A stretch of DNA of 64,000 nucleotides, from NCBI GenBank assembly GCA_021292105.1, contig CM037857.1, forward strand, positions 45,527,901 through 45,591,900, read 5' to 3'. Position numbers and translations under genes: made by a program. Positions 1 to 11,630 of the stretch are shown here, piece by piece (positions within the stretch are counted from its first letter, which is position 1; every line of letters starts with the position of its first letter). The notes below the pieces were generated by a model. The model saw only the letters and a list, made by a program, of their open reading frames with translations, had not been told where the DNA came from and did no database searches. This DNA comes from Anadara kagoshimensis. Taxonomy: Eukaryota; Mollusca; Bivalvia; Arcoida; Arcidae.

Positions 1-1353
1 GCATTCTTTTGTTCAAATCCGTTTCCGAAAAACATATTTGAAAATAGACATAAATTGCCAAAATAAATAAACATTTTGTCTTCATTTTGAAGAAGTCAAT
101 TAGGTTTTAAAAGTATTATAAACACGATAAATGGCTATGTCATAACCGTCAGCTGCAAAGATTTCAAGAAAAGATAACCTTTAATATCTAGACATAATTC
201 TACATACCGGACCTGACCTAAATTATTGCCGTCTTATACATGATATCTTAAGGAAAGGTACTATCCTTTTGGTTGTGAAACGAAAATCCGATTAAGTAAA
301 TGGTGTTTTGCGTCCCAATATAACATTATTTCACTTACCAGTTATGAGAATGATTAAAGAAACCGGAATATCGCCTAACTTTGGCAAACGAACTAACAAA
401 CTAACTCAAACTAGAATATGTTCGAGTGAACTTCTAACTTAGACGCTAAGTGAGAAGCTTCTTTAAATACGCAAAAGGCTTAGTCCATCAAGTCTGCGAT
501 TGAAATAACAGTAGAAAAAAAATCGACATCTTGTCAGTCGTACAATTCAACCAGTTCTCCCGTGTATTACGTTCTGTACATAATGTGTTCTTGGATTCAA
601 TATGGCTATTGCCAATAAAATTACTATTTTAGCTACAAATTGCTTTATTCAATTAAAACATGTGGTTTTCAGTATAATATACGCATTTGTACAAGTATTA
701 GACAGGTACATGTACTTGTTGTATCCAGACGGTATTATGAACCAGTCCACGGAACAAGATTGTTGCAGTCAAACGTTTTTGCAATAAAAGGCCAATCATA
801 TGCCCTTTTATTGTGCGACATCGTATGTAGGATATAAAGAAGATTAATAGTAATATTTTTTAAATTCTAAGTTATATTTAAAACAAGCGCGAGTTAAGAC
901 AACAATGGTTAGAAACCAAGTGGGATGTTGAAGCGAAATATCAGTTTGGTAATTTTATTTAGTGTACGTCCAAAGTCGGGATTTCACACAATAGTGGTAT
1001 GATTTTGTTTTTGTTTTCTTGCTGTTTGTTTTTGTTGCAAATGATTTAGATATTGTGCATTTTAACAGTATTTTCGAGCACGTCGATTTTTTCTTTGCAA
1101 AACTGTATTAACATTTTGATGATATTATAAATTTTATTCTCCTCTCCTTATAGCACTGCTGATGTGCAAAGTAAAAAACCATGACAACGTCAACAAAAGA
1201 TCTCCATCCTAAAAGTTCATTTTATAGATCATTTTCGCCTTGACTGTATTTACTTAAGTCAAACACAACATGTGTTATAGTTCCCATCGTAGTTATACCA
1301 AGTTGTCTATCCCGTCAGCTAAATCAGACGTCCTCGTAAGACAACGACACAAA
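1..1353. other. Gene-free 5' flank
   Basis: AT-rich sequence with no supported exon, RNA gene or clear repeat. Open frames here are short and resemble no family I recognise. The last few hundred bases must hold the promoter of the plus-strand gene starting at 1354, but I see no convincing TATA box or initiator. Confidence 0.5.
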
Positions 1354-1570
1354 ATGAAAACATATATAATATATTTTTTAATTTATTTAGATTTATTTAT
1401 TTACATGTGCTATGCTGACACTGAGAAGAGATTTATCTTGAATCAGATCAAAACAACGTCGGATAGGCTATCTGAGTTAGAAACCAAAATAGGACAGATT
1501 TCAACAGACTCTGCAAATTTTCAACATTTACTGAACACTTTTTCTGGTCAACTTCAAGGAACAGCGCCAG
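1354..1570 (+). CDS. C4-like gene exon 1: signal peptide and coiled coil
   Basis: Encodes residues 1-72 plus one base of codon 73. The donor is CCAG|gtatgt. It holds the signal peptide and the heptad-like stretch FILNQIKTTSDRLSELETKI. Confidence 0.8.
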
Positions 1571-4500
1571 GTATGTATATATGTAGAATAGTTTTACTTG
1601 TCATTTGTGCAATGACTACCAAAGAATTATATCAATAATTGGACCTGGTAGACTCTTGGTTACTTTCTGCTTTTGAAATATAAAAAAAATATGGCAATTA
1701 AACTCAAAGTTCTTATTTTTCGAACAAAAAATCATGAAAATCTAGATTTAAATTCCCTTTCATTTCTCTTTTGCCAAACCACTCAAAGTTTGCAGTAAAA
1801 TTACATACTTAAGTTACATTACATTCAGTTTGATTAATACATGTACATGTACACATATAAACCATATAGATACATTTAAAAAAAAGAATCTTGGTCACCA
1901 TTTAACAGTGTCCTGGAATCTGCAAAATAATGGCATACGTTTTATCTACCGGTTAACAGAGCCAATACATTTACATACATGTAGACCTGTATAACAAGAT
2001 TAGGGTAGACATTGGCCAAATCGGATTGCAAATCCATGACCCTCCTCTGACCAACATTACGTACACAGTCTAGTATTTTGTCCCTTTACCAATTACATAG
2101 TAAAGACCACAGGGGCAAGTTTCATAATAAATTTTTAAAAAATACCCAAAAGTATATAAAAAGAGTACTATTTTTTATACTTATGGGTATTTTTAAAAGT
2201 TTATTATTACTTTGGCCCCTGTGGTAAAGACACTCAACACGACCAAAAAATCGTAAAAACGAGAACATTGAAAGTACGTGTATTTAATACTATTAGTATT
2301 AGTATTGTGATTATATACTACGCCAATGACATTATAAATATGTAATTTTTTACCTATAATTCCAGTCGTTTGCATTGCAATGTATATCTTTTATAAATTA
2401 ATAAATCCTGCCAGACATTTAAAAATCTACCATGTTGGGACTTATACGGATACCAATCATTTTCTTACGCTTGTTTAAGCGGCAATTTTAATAGGTTGTT
2501 TTATTGGTCCGGTTTTATTACGCCATCAAACAAAATAGTTGATATAATGGTTTTGCTGCATTTGTTCTCCGTCCGCATCAACCCTTGTCCTGAGTATTTT
2601 TCAACCGAAATTTGAACCTTGAAATTTGGCCATTTGGACCTAAACGGTTCTCTTTTGGGTGGTTTAGCAATGGCAATTTCACACTTTTCATGAACATGTT
2701 TAATCAAACCAGACAAGGTTTTCTTTCTGTTTGGTTTACATTATAAACTATATTTCTGGTCTACCAAACATTTTAGAATCTTCGTTATTATTATTATCTT
2801 CTTCCTCTTCATTATTATTTTTTTATTATAACTATTATTATTATTCCTTTTCATCGTTATTATTATCTAGTTACTACTGGAGTATCTGGAGCTGTTTTTA
2901 CAAGATGGGGGAAATCATCATGTCCTAATAATGACACTATGGTATATGCAGGTATGTGGACCGTCAGTTAGTTGATACAGGTTCAAAGTGCTGGGCGGTG
3001 TATACTAGTTTATAACTTAAGCTTTAAGTTAAGGAAAATCTTAGTTAAGTAAAGGAATGAGTTGAGTAATGGTGTTTAACGTCCCAGTCAAGTAATTTTC
3101 ACTTATATCGAGACGTTGCCAGCTGTAGGCGAAGGTGCAGAAATTATGCCTGTGCGTTGCGCTGACGGCATTATACAGCAGGGTTTTTATACCCCCTGCA
3201 AACGAAGTTTGGAGGGTATATAGGAATCACCTTGTCCGTCTGTCTGTCTGTCCGTCTGTCCCGCTTCGTGTCCGGAACAGAACTTTTGTACCGTAGCACC
3301 TAGGATTATCAAACTTGGTATGTGGATGCATCATGGGAAGGCGATGTGTCATGTACCAAATTTAGGCCACTGTGACCTTGACTTTGACCTTTGATCTCTA
3401 TGATAGTAAAACCTTGTGCTATTCGTGTCCGGAACAGAACTTTTGTACCATAGCACCTAGAATTATCAAACTTGGTATGTAGATGCATCATGGGAAGGCG
3501 ATGTGTCATGTACCAAATTTAGGTCACTGTGACCTTGACTTTGACCTTTGACCTCTATGATATGAGGGATACTCAATTTGTGTAATCAACTCCTCTTACA
3601 GCTTTTAACCAAGAAGTCTGACACTTTGCAGGATGTTTCTATATACATTGAACATATGCACCTCCTATTTTGGTTGGATTATATTTTTTTCAGATTTTAC
3701 GGGTAGTTGAACTTAGTCATTTTTCATCAATATCCCATATGAGGGGTACCCATTTTGTGTAATCAACTCCTCTTACAGCTTTTAACCAATAAGTCTGAAA
3801 CTTTACAGGATGTTTCCATATACATTGAACATGTGCACCTCCTTTTTTGGTTGGATTATATTATTTTGTTCATATTTTATGGGTAGTTTAACTTAGTAAT
3901 TTTTCAACAATATTCCATATGAGGGATACCCATTTTGGGTAATCAACTCCTCTTACAGCTTTTAACAAACAAGTCTAAAACTTTACAGGATGTTTCTATA
4001 TACATTGAACATGTGCACCTCCTTTTTTGGCTGGATTATATATTACTTAATTATATATGATCCAATTTTTTAAAACTATGCATAGATATTGAGCATCATA
4101 AGAACATGTGCACCGCCATTATCGGTTTCATCACATGTATTTTGCCGAATTATTAACATTTCCATACACAGAATACATACAATTTGTCCCCAGATCAAAA
4201 GTTGGGAGCGGGGGTATTAGCCTCTTTCAGAGACAGTTCTAGTTTGTCTTGTCATGTCTACTGCGACACGGGACCTCGTTTATTATAAGTTACCACCCGA
4301 AAGAACCGCGACTTTCATTGCGTAATGCAGAGTGCTTGGCGAAAGAACAGTCACTACCCACTTTCAAGTCTTGGGTCAGACCTGGCCGGGGATAGAACCC
4401 ACGACGTCATACTTACGGGGCAAGCACTCTACCAACTGAGCTACCGCAGTAGTCTTAGTTAAAGAATGATTGTAAACCCGGGGCGTGGTTTGTGGTATGG

Positions 4501-5649
4501 TGATTTAAGGTCAATGGATACACTTGGAACTTTTGTTATCAATAAAACTTCCAGATTTCGTTTAAATATAGACTGAATTATTGGATTTTACGCCCTAGTC
4601 CAGAATCGGGACATTACAACACCTGCGCAAGGTATAGGTGAAGTGACAGAACTCTGTTACCTTTGCGGCAATGTGCAAGGGGCGTTTTTAGCTTTTCTCG
4701 TGTTTCATATAAAGAAAAGTCACGTTAGAATTAAGAAATAACCAACCTCATCCGTATTAGCCATTATATTGTCGATTTACACACAGGCTCAGCTTGAGTC
4801 CACATACGGAAAACATATAACAAGGTGGCGAGATACCCGCTTTGGGTTTATTTTGTCAGTTGTGCGTACACTGCTGCAAAAACCAGTAATTAGGACACGT
4901 ACGCTTAATTCTATTTCAATATATTTTTATATAATCTGATATCCTGTTGGGCGATTTAAAAATTACCGCTACACTTTTTTACTTTGAGCTAAACTTTAAA
5001 AGAGATAAAACGAAATAGCGATACAGAACTAAGTACAACTTTGTCATCAAAAGTTCTTCCTCCGTGTTATCCCAGCTTTGTTCGCTCTATGTTGTCTTTG
5101 CAGTATTTTGACCGTGTGAATTGAACTTAAAATTTGTCGTAACCACACAAATGAACTGAAATACATTTTTCTGTTATTTTAGGATATATTGGTGGTTCAT
5201 ACTTTAATCACCCAGGCGCCGCCCCTAACGTTCTGTGCTTTCCAAAAGACCCAATCATGGGCGATATTACTACACGTCCATCATCATACGGGTTTGTTTA
5301 CGGATCTGAATACGAGACTACTTTCTTCGGCTCAAGTTTACCCGATGAGAACGTTCCTTGCGCAGTTTGTATCAGTCAACATCACTACTTATTGCATATG
5401 TTACCGGGCCGTAATAAATGTTACGACGGGTGGACCGAGCAATATCACGGGTATATGGCGGGAAATTATTACGGTTATAAAGCACCTACAGAATACATAT
5501 GTATGGACGAAAACCCAGATGTTTTAAACGGTGGACAAGCCAACCAGGATGGCGTGAGGTTTTACGGTGTTTTATCAAATTGCGTAACACTACCATGCCC
5601 GCCCTATAACCAAAGTGTCCCATTAACATGTGCAGTATGTACTAAATAA
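1354..5649 (+). CDS. Secreted short-chain collagen C4-like protein (3 exons, 254 aa)
   Basis: Exons 1354-1570, 2871-2951 and 5183-5649 join with GT-AG introns, both phase 1, into one 254-codon frame ending in TAA. Residues 1-22 are a hydrophobic signal peptide (MKTYIIYFLIYLDLF...). Residues 25-65 are polar and heptad-like, probably a short trimerising coiled coil in the place where relatives carry a collagen or linker segment. From residue 79 the family signature follows: GAVFTRWGKSSCP, then GGSYFNHPGAAPNVLCFPKD, then YGSEY. Ten cysteines lie in the C-terminal domain, including two CAVC pairs, which suggests a disulphide-rich extracellular fold. Such proteins are abundant in bivalves and are annotated as short-chain collagen C4-like; their function is poorly known. 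The Met at 1354 is preferred over the in-frame one at 1270 because it places the signal peptide at the N-terminus. No Gly-X-Y repeats are present, so it is not itself a collagen. Confidence 0.85.
2100..2231. mobile_element. hAT-like MITE with 8 bp target duplication
   Basis: A 116 bp foldback (2108-2223) begins CACAGGGGC and ends GCCCCTGTG; its arms pair over most of its length. The identical 8 bp gtaaagac occurs at 2100-2107 and 2224-2231. An 8 bp duplication with CAGGGGC-type ends is typical of hAT elements. It lies in intron 1 of the C4-like gene. Confidence 0.85.
2775..2870 (+). repeat. Pyrimidine-rich TTA/TTC trinucleotide repeat
   Basis: A degenerate run of tta and ttc/tcc triplets ends exactly at the acceptor of exon 2 (tattatctag). 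It therefore supplies the polypyrimidine tract. Confidence 0.7.
2871..2951 (+). CDS. C4-like gene exon 2
   Basis: An 81 bp exon between ttatctag| and |gtatgt encodes TTGVSGAVFTRWGKSSCPNN and onward to VYA. It is too short for an ORF scan and was found from the TRWG motif. Phase 1 on both sides, so skipping it would keep the frame. Confidence 0.85.
3051..4450 (-). mobile_element. tRNA-derived SINE, split by a later insertion
   Basis: Read on the minus strand, the tRNA-like head lies at about 4380-4450 (GCGGTAGCTCAGTTGGTAGA and a degraded B box), and the body ends at 3051 with the common tail gttgagtaatggtgtttaa. The body breaks at 3187 and resumes at about 4242, because a 1.05 kb element sits inside it. 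Flanks tcttagttaag at both ends look like the target duplication. Other copies lie near 21.2, 31.8, 45.3, 56.4, 59.0 and 63.6 kb. Confidence 0.8.
3188..4241. mobile_element. 1.05 kb element with ATACCCCC ends and internal direct repeats
   Basis: Begins ATACCCCCTGC and ends GCGGGGGTAT, so the ends are inverted. Inside are two copies of a roughly 157 bp block (CGTGTCCGGAACAGAAC, from about 3268 and 3424) and three copies of a 170-180 bp block (CAACTCCTCTTACAGC, near 3590, 3765 and 3945). It has no coding capacity. The head (aaacgaagtttggagggtat, then GGAATCACC and gtctgtctg) resembles a repeat type common in bivalve introns. Confidence 0.7.
5183..5649 (+). CDS. C4-like gene exon 3: C-terminal Cys-rich domain
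   Basis: Acceptor ttttag|GATATATTGG. Encodes residues 100-254, from GYIGGSYFNHPG to LTCAVCTK and TAA. It carries nine of the ten domain cysteines. Confidence 0.88.
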
Positions 5650-5650
5650 A
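5645..5650 (+). promoter_or_regulatory. Candidate polyadenylation signal overlapping the stop codon
   Basis: AATAAA overlaps the TAA stop (ACT AAA TAA A). If used, the 3' UTR would be only about 15-30 bases. This is inference from the hexamer alone. Confidence 0.4.
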
Positions 5651-5973
5651 GACAGTGTTAACAGCACTCTTAATGCATTTTTTTTTAAATTTTTTGATTG
5701 TCATTCACTAGGGAAGGTGTGGATAAGTAGTGTTTAATCACCTCCAAGATTTTTCACTTATATTCTGTTCTGTGTCGTGGGGGTAGATCTTCCATTAGTG
5801 AACTGGCAAATTTTCTCAAACTAGGAGTTCAGGATGGGATTCGAACCTAGGCTTTAGGATTAGTTGTAAACTTTAAGGCCTGTGTTTTATACCTCTTTGC
5901 TACAAGAGAAACTCACTCAGCAACCAAATTAACAAAGATGTATTAATACTCCCGGTAAACAAAGTTTTGAGGA

Positions 5974-6152
5974 TACAGTCAAACGTGTTTTAAGGTCATC
6001 CCTATATAAAGACCACCTGCTCTTAAAAACAAGTAAATTCTATCCTAATTGCTCTTTATTCATGTTGTTTGAACATGTAATCATGGACCACCTGTCCATA
6101 AAGGTAACTTTTACTGTTTGTTGCACAACCTTTATAGACAGATTTGACTGTA
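5974..6152. mobile_element. TIR element, TACAGTCAAAC family
   Basis: Starts TACAGTCAAAC and ends GACAGATTTGACTGTA. It contains the family marks ctctttattcatg and gaacatgtaa. Sister copies are at 34138-34621, 48184-48366 and 53339-53521, with an expanded one at 55404-56056. Confidence 0.75.
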
Positions 6153-6522
6153 TGTTATATAGCCTTTATCTTTTGCTTCATATCTTCTATATCTATGGGT
6201 GTATTTTGAACAAACTCAATTTGCACAAATGTAAACAAAACCAGAGCATGTGTAAGGTACTATTAAAGTAGGTCAAATGTCAAGGTCAGAGGAGGAATGT
6301 CTGGGAGATTTGTCTCAATATTTATTATGGTTGAATATGGGTTTATACCAGTTTATAATCTTATGACTAGACAAACATCTCCAATACAACTTGAGATTAT
6401 TAAAACACTCTATGGTTCAGTGACATTTATATAAAAGTGATGACATTGGCAAGTTAAGCAACTAAGACATTGTCAAAACACTAGTCTCTATGGACAACTG
6501 ATGTTTATTCAGATGATATTAC

Positions 6523-6764
6523 CAGGCTCCAGTTTCACAATCATTCTTTAACTTAAATCTGGCAAATTTTAACAAATTTTAATGTATTGCAAATACAAAA
6601 TTTTAATTAAATGAAAATGAAGGTATATTAGGCTTAGACTGATCTTTAAAATGACATCTTAAATTCCTGAATATCTTGAAAACTAACAAAATTGTTCAGA
6701 TTTCAAATTTGCCCAATTGAAGTTAAGGAAAATCTTAGTTAAGAAATGATTGTAACCTGGTACC
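6523..6764. mobile_element. TIR element, GGCYCCRGTTTCACAATCAT family
   Basis: Left end GGCTCCAGTTTCACAATCAT, right end AAATGATTGTAACCTGGTACC, with inverted ttaacttaaatctg and cttagttaag next to the ends. Better preserved copies are at 48835-49093 and 62989-63457. Confidence 0.65.
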
Positions 6765-7338
6765 AGGTAACATAACCAAGCCATTATAAAACCCCCAGAT
6801 CACAGAATTTAAATCCTTGAATAACATGCACACTCCATGGAATATAGCTTTGGGTTAAAAGTTGTGACAAAGCTTGGACCACAGGCATACTTTGTGTGAA
6901 ATTTCATTGAATTCCTCTGAAGCATTAATAAGCCATGGCCCCATTTTCAAACATAAATCGTCTGTGCACTTGAATACAAGGATTTGCAGACAGACAGACT
7001 TACATCTTCAATTCTATATTACCTGCAAATTCATTTTTGTACCATAATATTTCAAAAAAACTGTAAACATATTTAGTTTCCTGGTGTATTAATTTTCCCT
7101 TATTTCGCAGTCGCCGTTCGTTTTACATTAAAAATAATACCCAGGGAAAATTACATTATGCTTAATGTGTTACAGTGCATATTTCAGAACATGGAAATTC
7201 TACTAGGTGAATATGTCTAAATTTTTAATACTGCGAAAATAAATACACACAAAATTAAATATGTTCACAATATTGGCCAAAACAAAAATTTTCACCCATC
7301 ACATGGTTCAACTAAGGAAGCCCTGAACAACATGCCTC

Positions 7339-8524
7339 TTTAAAGGTCACCGGTCACCAAAAACAAATTTTTTTTAGTACTATTTTCCAAAAGATTACAT
7401 CATAAAAAGTTGATTTAGCCACAAATAACATTTTTTAATCATTTCTGTCATTTTCTACAGCATAAATTAAAGTCCTGAAACTGTTAAAAAACAGTGTTAT
7501 CTCCCTTTGGTAGTAAAAGGGCACAAAACCGGAAGTGACGCAGAAGGTGTTATCCCAGCTATTTAGTAAATGAAGCTTGTATAGTGAACTGCATTTATTA
7601 CCCAGATTTATCGGTAATAACTTCTAGTGTTTTTATATATTTATTTATTTTTTAGCATTGGGTATTTCAGTTTCCTTCAGCAGAAAAAAATAAATAAAAA
7701 ATAAACATAATAATAAGAAACAAATAAAGAAAAAAACTATATTTGTGTTTGCTCTAAGTATGATATACTATTTACTAATACTTGTTACAAAACATAATTT
7801 TACATTATTTATTTATTTATTTTTATCTATTTATCACAACGAATTAATAAAAAGAACAAAATTTTTTGTTTTTTGTTTAAAATATTATTCATATTTATTT
7901 TCATTAATATTTAATATCATTCTAATTATCCTTATATCTCTTTTAAATTTGTTTATTTATTTATTTTATTTATCACAACAAATAATAAAAGAACCCAAAT
8001 TTCCGTTTTTTATTTAAAATATTGTTCACATTAATTTTTATTAATATTTAATATCATTTTAATTATCTATACCTATCTCTGATTAATTAATTTATTAATT
8101 AATTTTTTTTTTTTTTTTACCTATTTATCATAAGGAACAATAAAAAGAACCCAATTTTTGGTTTTTTTATTTTAAAAACAATCTTTTCTTCTCTCTAGTA
8201 CAGCTATGTTATGACCTTAAATTGATTTTAATTCATATTTGTTTTAGAAATTGTCCCATTTTTAATTCCTTTTTAAATTAGAATCAAAGATTTATTATTA
8301 CTATTATTATTATTATTATTATTTACCCATGTAATGAATAAAAAAACACGTTTTCGGGTAGAATCTGGGTCCAAGACCTGTAGTTTTTGTACAACAAAAA
8401 TATCAAAATAAAGGTTTAAAAAATAATTTCTTATTGTCTCCAAATAAAATATTTCACCCCAGTATTACTAAATATGAAAACAATTTCAATTCAGTAGCTT
8501 CCTATTCTTATTTGCAGTAAGTTT

Positions 8525-8557
<33 letters not shown>

Positions 8558-9618
8558 TACTGTTTCCATGATAAAATAAAAAATAAATAATAATTTTCAT
8601 ATAATAACTTAATTACACTTAATTTTGATGGGATGAAAAGAACGTCATCAAAATGTGATACCAGTGGGATTATGCTCGACTAACTAAGGACTCAAAACTC
8701 GAGTGAAACTTTCTTTCATTTATTCACAATAAATTAATATCGTTCAAAGTGTGATTTACACCCCTTACATACTAGTAATTAAGAGATTATCAATATGCTA
8801 CATTGGGAAACATCCTGTTTAGAAGTAGACATCTACCACCTGTAATTAACAGTTTACCTTACAATATGCAACATTAATTGGCACGTGCGTATATCTATAT
8901 AATATACCCGGTAAATGTTATTTGTCATTTTTGCTGGATTCTGAAAATCAAATAAATTAAAGTTAAATTAGATTAGTTAATTTGAACAAGACATACGTCT
9001 CTGTTTGAACGTGTGATTGGTGAACTGATTGAATAACGGAATTAAATTAATTCTGAAAATTAAAATTGTTTAAAATGTATATATTTGACTGAATTCATTC
9101 ATAATAATTTGAATTGTCTTCAATGATTATACATTTCTTATTTCCCTGACTTATCTCGTAATGTTTAATCTGAATACATTCAAAACAATTAAAAAGCTGC
9201 ATGAAGGACTTGTGTAAATCTGGCTTTAATTTGTTCTGAATTTTGTGGAAAAAACATGTTCATCGGTCATTGTGATTTTATTATATCCAAACTTTACAAA
9301 ATATATCATTTTGACTTGATATCAAACTTTAAAACCCTTCAAAACACCACACAAACCCACATGTAATATATGGATACATATATAGGTAATGTGTCTTTTC
9401 TCAGCAGCTTAACACCATGTACGTCATCAATTAGGTCGCCGGAAAGTTATGAGCGGTGTCGGAAACTACCGAGTATTAGCAGTTCGTTTAGGTAAGGTTT
9501 TAGTGTATTACAGGTAAATGTAAGGCATGGGAAACGGTCAGACACATCAATATTGACTATTCTACCCATAGGAATGCAAAATACAAAATTTATAAATTTG
9601 GTGACCGGTGACCTTTAA
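7339..9618. mobile_element. 2.3 kb TIR-bounded non-autonomous element
   Basis: TTAAAGGTCACCGGTCACCA at the left is matched, inverted, by TGGTGACCGGTGACCTTTAA at the right, 2.28 kb apart. The interior is extremely AT-rich (ttattt, aattaatt and ATT/ATC microsatellites, including (TCA)n at 8527-8558) and encodes nothing recognisable. Confidence 0.6.
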
Positions 9619-9689
9619 GCTATAAATTACGAGACAAATAAACACATTTATCAACCAACAAAAATTTATTGTATCAAAGAAAGAAAATA

Positions 9690-10200
9690 ATTAACTTGGA
9701 CCCTGATAGCATCCTTTTGTTCAGTAATTTGACATCTGTTTAAGGAGGCATGCAGCAACAACACTGATGATGTATAATAATACAATAGTACATGAACTAC
9801 AACATTTAAATCAGAAAATATGAGACCAAACATACATTCTGTGGATATATTTTTTTAGTCGTCGTAAATTATATTTAACAACAAAATATTGCTACTTAAA
9901 TCACATGATCATGTTGGGGCCTGATAGCATCTTTTCAATGAATCCTGTAGCAACAACACTGATGCATAATCATATTACAACATTTAAACTAGAGAATATG
10001 AGATAAAACATCACCATTATCTTATACACAACTTGTTGATGCATTTTTCAGTTCTTGTACATTGTTAATTATATTTTGCAAAAATGTTGCTACTTAAAAT
10101 ACAAGAACATCTTGGACCCCGATATCATCCTTGTTCAGTTATCTGGCATCTGATCAAGGAGTAGAAACATCCATGCTACTAAAGCACTGCAATATTTAAA
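9690..10200. repeat. Degenerate tandem repeat, unit about 200 bp, three copies
   Basis: CTTGGACCCTGATAGCATCC recurs in diverged form near 9695, 9915 and 10110. Each copy is followed by a reduced aacaacactgatg and a caacatttaaa block. No coding content is seen. Confidence 0.5.
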
Positions 10201-10246
10201 CTAAAACAAGAGTTGTTGTCTTGCATACAGCTGCTGATATAGGGCA

Positions 10247-10935
10247 AACAGTGCTAACCTGTCTGTTTGACCTTTTATTTAATATAGATATAAATCATGG
10301 ACAGGTCCATTTATACATGAATATGAGGAACACATGTTAGTGTTTATTTTGTCTACGTCATGTGAAAACAATTTCAAACAAACATCTGTATGTAGAATCA
10401 ATAGTCGAGGATTTTAGACAGTAATAATTCAATTCTTCTTTGTTTAAGCATTTTGATTGGTCATATTTTTTCTGCTATGTTTGCATGAATGGATTGGCTC
10501 TCAGTGATGTCCAGACGCATTTGAATTAATACCCCATTGCCATTGCGATGTTATTTTTTACTTGCTACAGCAACATTGTTATTTAAGTTGTTGAAAAAAG
10601 TCTATAAATTAAATTATAAGAATGAAGTCAATTTTTCTTTTTGTTATGGAAGTATGAAAGAATTGACATTGTGCACGTAACATTATTTGCTACACAAATT
10701 ATTCAGTGTGCAAAATGTCCAATTCTTTCATACTTTCATAACAATAAGAAACATTAACTTCATTCCTATAATGAAAATATAAACAAACCTCAAATTAGAT
10801 GCAATAGATGCAAGTTCATGCATCCTGTATGTTTTAACTGCAAATCCCAACACTACCAAAATATTGAGTGCATACCACTATATGGATATGGATATTTCTA
10901 ATAAAAGGTCAAGCGGACAGGTCACTGTTGTTAGT
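10247..10935. mobile_element. TIR element (ACCTGTCTGTTTGACC ends) containing a hairpin
   Basis: ACCTGTCTGTTTGACCTTTT at the left is matched by AAAAGGTCAAGCGGACAGGT at about 10900. A foldback with 55 bp arms sits inside at 10621-10764. The same termini bound elements at 44229-44587 and 46962-47187. Confidence 0.65.
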
Positions 10936-11261
10936 GTATATATATTTCTGTTGTTGTGCATTGTGACTTTAATATTTGACAAATATATTGCTGCTTAAAA
11001 AACAAATATGAACAACCACAATGTGACTTAAGATTTAACTGGAACTACTACTGATACTTACATATAAAATTATATAAACATCTAAGCAGTATTTTAATCA
11101 CTAAATAATTTCCTAGGGCTTTCCAAATTTTCACAAGCACTGTCAGTTTTCATAAACATATATAAATGGCAATATTGGCTTGCTGTAAAAGTTTTTTTCT
11201 GAAAAATTGTGCATGCTATATATCCTGCAAACAGGATATGGGACAGTGTGCACAAAACAAA

Positions 11262-11630
11262 AAAAGTTTTTACAATGGCTGTTTGCGAAAGATCTGTAAA
11301 ATATTTTGGCCTCAGAAAATATCAAACGTTGAACTCCTAAACAAGACCAATTGCAGAAAGATCAGCACAGAAATAAAAGAAAGGAGGTTAAAAAGGCTAG
11401 GCCATGTCTTCAGGATGGAGCAATAACGACACCCGAAGGTTGCTTTAAGATGGACTCCGCCTGGCAAGAGAAGACCTGGCAGGCCTAAAACAACATGGAG
11501 AAGGACGGTGGCGGAAGAACTACAGGATGGTGGTATGACATGGGGAGAAGCGCAGAAACTGGCCAAAGACAGACCCAAATGGAGGCAGAAAGTTGCAGCC
11601 TTATGTCTCATCCGAGACGAAGAGGATTAA
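11262..11630 (+). pseudogene. 5'-truncated LINE: C-terminus of the reverse transcriptase ORF
   Basis: One frame reads LRKICKIFWPQKISN..LL, then RRLKRLGHVFRMEQ, an in-frame TAA at 11424, then LRWTPPGKRRPGRPKTTWRR, a GMTWGEAQ motif and VAALCLIRDEED followed by TAA at 11628. This is the conserved C-terminal tail of non-LTR retrotransposon ORF2 proteins. Only the 3' end is present, and gtaagtaagt follows the stop. The internal stop makes it dead. It lies downstream of NPEPPS on the opposite strand. Confidence 0.85.

Larger units (their letters stand above)
5650..7338. other. Intergenic stretch with small repeats only
   Basis: No gene is supported. It holds a diverged SINE-like piece (about 5725-5890), a TIR element at 5974-6152 and a second TIR element at 6523-6764. 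Around 6780-7010 is a fragment resembling the gacagacag-containing repeats seen elsewhere. Confidence 0.5.

Noticed and set aside
7745..8017. 90-codon hydrophobic ORF
   Set aside because: It is a translation of AT-rich ttattt repeats (Phe/Leu/Ile/Tyr only), inside a TIR element.
11312..11611. 99-codon minus-strand ORF
   Set aside because: It is antisense of the LINE fragment, whose plus-strand frame carries the recognisable GKRRPGRPKTTWRR motif.
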